DNA of 64,000 nucleotides from Brevibacillus humidisoli (GTDB taxonomy: Bacteria > Bacillota > Bacilli > Brevibacillales > Brevibacillaceae): contig NZ_CP087263.1 of the NCBI RefSeq assembly GCF_020923435.1, positions 1,693,970 through 1,757,969 on the forward strand, in the 5' to 3' direction. Positions 59,837 through 64,000 of this stretch are shown here, one piece after another (position 1 is the first letter of the stretch; each line of letters starts with the position of its first letter). The position numbers and the translations under genes were made by a program. Under the pieces are notes generated by a model that saw nothing but the letters and a program-made list of their open reading frames with translations, made no database searches and had not been told where the DNA came from.

Positions 59837-60898
59837 ATGAAAGAATTACTGGAACCAATCATGATTCAAACTGATCGTCTCCGCATCTCCGTGCTGGCGA
59901 TCGGCAGTCCATCTAACCCGCCGCTGATCCTGCTCCACGGAAATGTCTCATCCAACTTGTTTTGGCGGGAGACGATCCGAGCTATGGCGGACAACTATTA
60001 TCTGATCGCTCCTGATTTGCGGGGATATGGACAGACGGAAGCGCGGCCGATTGACGCCTCACGCGGTCTGAGAGACTGGTCGGATGATCTGTGGGCGCTC
60101 TGTACGGCGATGAGGATCGAACAGCCCATCAACGTAGTCGGTTGGTCAATGGGAGCGGGTGTGGCGATGCAGTATATGATCGACCATCCACAGGATGTTT
60201 CATCTCTGACGCTGGTTGCCCCTATGTCTCCTTTTGGCTTCGGAGGTACCAAGGATGTCGAGGGTACTCCCTGTTACCCTAACTACGCAGGGTCCGGCGG
60301 CGGTACGGCCAATCCCCAGTTTGTCCAGTGCATTGCGGTACAGGATCGCGGGGAAGCGGATGAGAACAGTCCACGCAATGTGATGAACCGATTTTACTTC
60401 CGCCCGCCGTTTCGAGCGGAGCGGGAAATCGAGGAGCTGTTCGTCGAAGCAATGCTCTCAACGCGAACTGGAATAGGGTATTACCCAGGTTCTTTTGAGA
60501 CGTGCCAACAGTGGCCGGGTGTGATCCCTGGCAGTGATGGCATCAATAATGCGATGTCTCCGAAGTACGTCAGCCTGACAGCTATTGTAGAAGCAGAACC
60601 GAAATGTCCAATACTCTGGATTCGTGGTGCTGAAGACGCCATCGTGTCCGATCAGTCGCTATTTGACTTCGGTACATTAGGCAAATTGGGGTTGGTGCCA
60701 GGCTGGCCTGGGGAAGACGTCTATCCGCCGCAGCCGATGGTCTCGCAAATGCGCCGCCTGCTTCAGCAATACCAGGAGGCGGGGGGAGTCTACAACGAGA
60801 TTGTAATTGAGGAGGCAGGACATGCGCCACATGTAGAAAAGCCAGAACGCTTTCTTACTGAACTGAGACGCTTTTTGTCCGTCCAATCGACGAAATAG
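59837..60898 (+). CDS. Alpha/beta hydrolase, second GWSMG-type enzyme
   Basis: 353 residues without signal peptide. LILLHGNVSSNLFWRE (oxyanion HG), DLRGYGQTEARP, nucleophile Ser104 in VVGWSMGAGVAMQY, Asp in WIRGAEDAIVS, and His in EEAGHAPHVEKP. Compared with the hydrolase at 56679 it has a long insertion (about residues 135-255, cysteine- and glycine-rich: GTPCYPNYAGSGGGTANPQF) that would form a different cap over the active site. Ribosome site AAGGGAGGAG. It follows the secreted lipase by ~70 bases and likely takes over its products inside the cell. Confidence 0.9.
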   Translation: MKELLEPIMIQTDRLRISVLAIGSPSNPPLILLHGNVSSNLFWRETIRAMADNYYLIAPDLRGYGQTEARPIDASRGLRDWSDDLWALCTAMRIEQPINVVGWSMGAGVAMQYMIDHPQDVSSLTLVAPMSPFGFGGTKDVEGTPCYPNYAGSGGGTANPQFVQCIAVQDRGEADENSPRNVMNRFYFRPPFRAEREIEELFVEAMLSTRTGIGYYPGSFETCQQWPGVIPGSDGINNAMSPKYVSLTAIVEAEPKCPILWIRGAEDAIVSDQSLFDFGTLGKLGLVPGWPGEDVYPPQPMVSQMRRLLQQYQEAGGVYNEIVIEEAGHAPHVEKPERFLTELRRFLSVQSTK

Positions 60899-60899
60899 C

Positions 60900-60928
60900 T
60901 TGACAATTTCGCTTTTTCACAGTATAAG
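60900..60928 (+). promoter_or_regulatory. Sigma-A promoter of trpB
   Basis: TTGACA at 60900-60905, a 17-base spacer, and TATAAG at 60923-60928: six of six and five of six consensus bases with ideal spacing. It begins directly after the hydrolase stop codon. The leader to the trpB start is only about 50 bases, with a small GTATC-GATAC repeat; no T-box or TRAP-type repeat is visible. Confidence 0.88.
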
Positions 60929-60988
60929 GTATATATTGTTCTGTATCTCCAACCGATACGAAGAGATGAGCAGAGGAGGAAGAAGAGA

Positions 60989-62158
60989 ATGAGCAGAGTA
61001 GAGTTTGCCAAAGGGTATTTTGGCCAGTTTGGTGGAAGTTTTGTACCGCCACAACTGCAAGAGGTGTTGGATTATCTAGCAGAGCAGTTCGAAACGTATA
61101 AGGATGATCCAACGTTCAACGAAGAGTACCGCTACTATTTGCGTGAATACGTGGGTCGGGAGAATCCGCTCACCTATGCCCGCCACCTGACGGAAAAACT
61201 AAACGGTGCCAAGATATACTTGAAGCGGGAAGATCTAAATCACACCGGAGCTCATAAGATCAACAACGTGATCGGGCAGATTTTGCTGGCCAAACGAATG
61301 GGAGCCAAGCGGGTCATAGCCGAAACGGGAGCCGGTCAACACGGAGTGGCGACCGCTACCGCCTGTGCCATGTTTGATATGGACTGTACGATCTACATGG
61401 GGGCAGAGGATACGAGACGCCAGGCGCTGAACGTATTTCGGATGGAATTGCTCGGAGCCAAGGTGATTCCCGTCTCAAAAGGGCAGGGACGCCTGAAGGA
61501 TGCCGTTGATGAAGCACTCGACGACCTCGTGGCGAATTACCGGGACACTTTTTACCTGTTGGGATCGGCCGTTGGACCCCACCCATTTCCCACGATGGTT
61601 AAGCACTTTCAATCGATTATCAGCGAAGAATCGAAAAGCCAGATCTTGGAGAAGGAAGGGCGTCTTCCTGATGCCGTGATCGCCTGCGCGGGTGGTGGAA
61701 GCAATGCGATCGGCGCTTTTGCCCACTATCTCCAGGACAAAGAGGTTCGCCTGATCGGAGTTGAACCGGAACAGGCCGCCACCCTGACCAAGGGGGTTCC
61801 CGCTGTTATCCATGGCTTCAAGTGTCTTGTTCTGCTTGATGAGAACGGTGATCCGCAGCCAACGTACTCGATTGCGGCTGGCCTGGACTACCCCGGGATC
61901 GGTCCGGAACACAGCTACTTAAAAGAATCAGGCAGAGCCGAATATCACGCCGTAACCAACGAAGAGGTACTGGAAGCGTTCCAAATCCTGTCCAAGACGG
62001 AAGGGATCATACCCGCTCTAGAGAGTTCACACGCTGTTGCGTACGCATTGAAACTGGCACCAACTATGGATAGGGACCAGATCATCATTGTCAATCTCTC
62101 CGGCAGAGGGGACAAAGATGTGGAACAAGTGTTTCAGATGCTGCGAAAGGAAAACTAG
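60989..62158 (+). CDS. trpB: Tryptophan synthase beta subunit, stand-alone
   Basis: 389 residues, TrpB1 length. [15 protein letters not shown] is the start, [16 protein letters not shown] carries the PLP lysine K90, [20 protein letters not shown] the Glu and glycine loop, [12 protein letters not shown] the phosphate-binding loop, and [15 protein letters not shown] follows. It joins indole and serine to tryptophan. No trpA or other trp gene is adjacent; it has its own promoter and terminator. This may be an extra copy for indole salvage, or serve another aromatic substrate. Confidence 0.94.
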   Translation: MSRVEFAKGYFGQFGGSFVPPQLQEVLDYLAEQFETYKDDPTFNEEYRYYLREYVGRENPLTYARHLTEKLNGAKIYLKREDLNHTGAHKINNVIGQILLAKRMGAKRVIAETGAGQHGVATATACAMFDMDCTIYMGAEDTRRQALNVFRMELLGAKVIPVSKGQGRLKDAVDEALDDLVANYRDTFYLLGSAVGPHPFPTMVKHFQSIISEESKSQILEKEGRLPDAVIACAGGGSNAIGAFAHYLQDKEVRLIGVEPEQAATLTKGVPAVIHGFKCLVLLDENGDPQPTYSIAAGLDYPGIGPEHSYLKESGRAEYHAVTNEEVLEAFQILSKTEGIIPALESSHAVAYALKLAPTMDRDQIIIVNLSGRGDKDVEQVFQMLRKEN

Positions 62159-62191
62159 AGACGCAGTCCAGATGCCATAACCGCACGCAAT

Positions 62192-62222
62192 GTCCCGTAT
62201 CACTGCACAAGTGGTACGGGAC
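62192..62222 (+). terminator. Intrinsic terminator after trpB
   Basis: GTCCCGTATCACT pairs with AGTGGTACGGGAC (13 bp, one G-T pair) around GCACA, followed by GTCTGTTTTA. The rest of the gap to 62290 holds only the leader of the kinase gene. Confidence 0.78.
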
Positions 62223-62289
62223 GTCTGTTTTAGAGGCAGGGTTGCTCGGTTGCAACACGACATCGCATAGGAAAAGGTGAGGAATCAAC

Positions 62290-63909
62290 ATGACAACGGG
62301 TGCCAAAAAGCGATTATCCTTGCAGACTCAAATGATCCTCTTGATTGGCTTTTTACTGGTGCTGCTCATCGCGTTAGTAGGATTGGCCTTTTCTTCGATC
62401 ATCTCTTCTACAATTGAGGAACAAATCGGCAAGCGGGCACTGTTGGTCGCTCGAACAGTGGCTACGATGCCGGAGGTTCGAGAGGCATTTCAATTGCCGG
62501 ACCCATCCAAGGTGATTCAACCGATCGCTGAACGAATACGGAGGAATACGGAAGCGGAGTTTATTGTTGTCGGCAATCGCGACGGGATACGTTATGCCCA
62601 CCCCTATCCAGACCGACTAGGTAAACAAATGGTTGGCGGAGACAATGAGCAGGCGCTTGTATACGGCCGTACGTATCTCTCCAAGGCGGTTGGCACACTT
62701 GGTCCTTCCCTACGCGGTAAAACACCTGTCCGGAACGATCGAGGGGAAGTGATCGGGATTGTTTCCGTTGGCTTTTTGCTGAAAGATATCGATCTGGCCA
62801 TTGCCGGGTACCTGAAGCAGGTCCTCGTGATCGCCTTCTTGGCAGTTATTGTCGGGATTTTCGGAGCCATCTTCTTGAGTCGACGCTTCAAACAAGCGAT
62901 ATTCGGATTGGAACCGGCAGAAATCGCCGCCCTGTTTGTCGAGCGCAACGCTGTACTGGAGTCGGTCAGAGAGGGCATTATCTCCATCAACCGGGAAGGA
63001 CAGGTCACGATGATGAATAAAGCGGCGAGCGCCATCCTGAACCTTCCGCAGGTTACAATTCAGGAAAAGCTCTCGATTGAGGAAGTGTTTCCGGCGACCA
63101 AGATGCCGGAAGTGCTGAAGACGGGCGAACAGCAGCTTGATCGCGAGATTGTCGTAGCGGGAAAAGAAATTATCGTCAATCGGATTCCGGTAAAGGTAAA
63201 TGAGCAGGTGATCGGGGTTGTCAGCAGCTTTCGTTTAAAATCCGAGATGGACCTGTTGGCCAAAGAGTTGTCTCAGGTGAGGCAGTATGCGGAAGCGCTG
63301 CGTTCCCAGACGCACGAGTTTCACAATCTGTTGTATACGATCTCGGGACTATTGCAACTCGGAGCGACACGAGAGGCAATTGAACTGATCACCCAGGAGA
63401 GTTCTACTCAGCAAGAATTGATCACCTTTCTTGTGAAAGCGCTTCACGATCCGTATGTAAGCGCATTCTTCGTAGGTATGCACAACCGGGCCAAGGAACT
63501 GAAGGTTCGGTTTACGATTGATCGTGACAGCAGTCTGCAGCGGCTTCCTGAGCATCTGCCGCATCAACTGATGATTATCCTGCTTGGCAACCTGATTCAA
63601 AACAGCTTTGACTCCGTACTGGATCAAGATCCGGCCAACAGAGAAGTTCTCTGTTATCTTTCTGACAGAGGAGATGACATCCTGCTGGAAGTTGAGGATT
63701 CAGGAAAAGGAATTCCTGAAGAGAAGGTGGAGAAGATTTTTGAGTACGGGTACTCCACAAAAGAAGGAGAACACCGCGGGATCGGTTTGACTAAGGTAAA
63801 ACAAATCGTCGATGATGCCAGGGGGTATATCCTTGTCAATCGGAGTGAATTAGGTGGTACTTTGTTTACGATCTCTTTGCCGAAAGTAAGGGAGGTAGTC
63901 GATGAATAA
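62290..63909 (+). CDS. DcuS/CitA-family sensor histidine kinase
   Basis: 539 residues. Membrane segment ~15-38, an extracytoplasmic sensor domain of the CitA/DcuS type (RNTEAEFIVVGNRDGIRYAHPYPDRLGK), a second membrane segment ~175-200, a PAS domain (~220-320), and a kinase core with H342 in QTHEFHNLLYT (the H-E-x-x-N form of this family), N box NLIQNSFDSV, G1 EDSGKGIPEE and G2 HRGIGLTKVK. The family senses citrate, C4-dicarboxylates or similar carboxylates. It overlaps the response-regulator gene by eight bases. No transporter target is visible within the window. Confidence 0.94.
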   Translation: MTTGAKKRLSLQTQMILLIGFLLVLLIALVGLAFSSIISSTIEEQIGKRALLVARTVATMPEVREAFQLPDPSKVIQPIAERIRRNTEAEFIVVGNRDGIRYAHPYPDRLGKQMVGGDNEQALVYGRTYLSKAVGTLGPSLRGKTPVRNDRGEVIGIVSVGFLLKDIDLAIAGYLKQVLVIAFLAVIVGIFGAIFLSRRFKQAIFGLEPAEIAALFVERNAVLESVREGIISINREGQVTMMNKAASAILNLPQVTIQEKLSIEEVFPATKMPEVLKTGEQQLDREIVVAGKEIIVNRIPVKVNEQVIGVVSSFRLKSEMDLLAKELSQVRQYAEALRSQTHEFHNLLYTISGLLQLGATREAIELITQESSTQQELITFLVKALHDPYVSAFFVGMHNRAKELKVRFTIDRDSSLQRLPEHLPHQLMIILLGNLIQNSFDSVLDQDPANREVLCYLSDRGDDILLEVEDSGKGIPEEKVEKIFEYGYSTKEGEHRGIGLTKVKQIVDDARGYILVNRSELGGTLFTISLPKVREVVDE

Positions 63910-64000
63910 GCAAATACGGGTACTCATTGTGGAGGATGATTTGCGAATTGCTGAGATCAATCGACGCTTTATAGAAAAAATCGAAGGATTTGAAATCGTC
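63902..64000 (+). CDS. Response regulator, CitB/DcuR type, N-terminal fragment
   Basis: Only the first 33 residues are in the window: MNKQIRVLIVEDDLRIAEIN, then RRFIEKIEGFEIV. The VEDD acidic pocket and the following helix are typical of receiver domains of the CitT/DcuR/MalR family paired with CitA-like kinases. The phosphorylated Asp and the DNA-binding domain lie outside. Overlap with the kinase stop by eight bases shows coupled expression. Confidence 0.9.
   Translation, partial: MNKQIRVLIVEDDLRIAEINRRFIEKIEGFEIV

Noticed and set aside
1-64000. CRISPR arrays, tRNA/rRNA genes, insertion sequences or phage attachment sites
   Set aside because: No regularly spaced repeats, cloverleaf or rRNA-like sequence, transposase or integrase frame was seen on either strand.

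Overview
The window looks like part of a low-to-mid GC Bacillota chromosome. Evidence is the strong AGGAGG-type ribosome sites, many GTG and TTG starts, an LCP cell-wall ligase, a sigma-A promoter (TTGACA-N17-TATAAG), a cre-like site and a DcuS/CitA-type kinase. The gene mix (many glycosyltransferases, dTDP-rhamnose, GDP-6-deoxyhexose and pseudaminic-acid genes) resembles S-layer, flagellin or secondary cell-wall glycan loci of Paenibacillaceae or Alicyclobacillaceae relatives. The genus cannot be fixed from sequence alone. I saw no rRNA, tRNA, CRISPR array, transposase or phage gene.

Layout. (1) 1-8.6 kb is a tightly overlapping operon: end of a LysA-like PLP decarboxylase, an ATP-grasp ligase, an EpsC/CapD-type nucleotide-sugar dehydratase, an LCP ligase, a Wzx-like flippase, a CDP-alcohol phosphotransferase, a sugar/polyol-phosphate cytidylyltransferase-like enzyme and a deacetylase-like protein. 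(2) 8.5-11.5 kb: a tiny zinc-ribbon protein, a dienelactone hydrolase-like protein, an O-methyltransferase, and myo-inositol-1-phosphate synthase as its own unit between two terminators. (3) 11.5-19.1 kb: glycosyltransferases, an Rmd/Gmd-like GDP-sugar SDR and a putative beta-propeller. (4) 19.3-32.7 kb: a GT-B protein, a complete pseudaminic-acid-type pathway (PseB, C, F, G, I, H) with three additional enzymes, then two related glycosyltransferases. (5) 32.8-35.4 kb: APS kinase, a TauE/SafE permease and ATP sulfurylase, that is PAPS synthesis. (6) 35.5-47.1 kb: rmlACBD, glycosyltransferases, methyltransferases and two sulfotransferases. (7) 47.2-50.5 kb: divergent phosphohexomutase and ManC, giving GDP-mannose. 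(8) 50.5-60.9 kb: a lipid or polyester catabolism-like module with its own MalT/BTAD regulator. (9) 60.9-64 kb: stand-alone trpB and a two-component system.

How the parts fit. The island supplies dTDP-rhamnose, GDP-mannose or GDP-6-deoxyhexose, a CMP-nonulosonate, probably a CDP-polyol (perhaps CDP-inositol), and PAPS. About ten glycosyltransferases, methyltransferases and two sulfotransferases could use them. The simplest reading is a surface glycan carrying a pseudaminic-acid-like sugar that is O-methylated and sulfated; sulfation of a surface glycan would be uncommon in Bacillota. The lipid module carries a 25-nt element, repeated with 2 differences in front of the acyl-CoA ligase and the secreted lipase, whose second half matches a CcpA cre site at all but one defined base.
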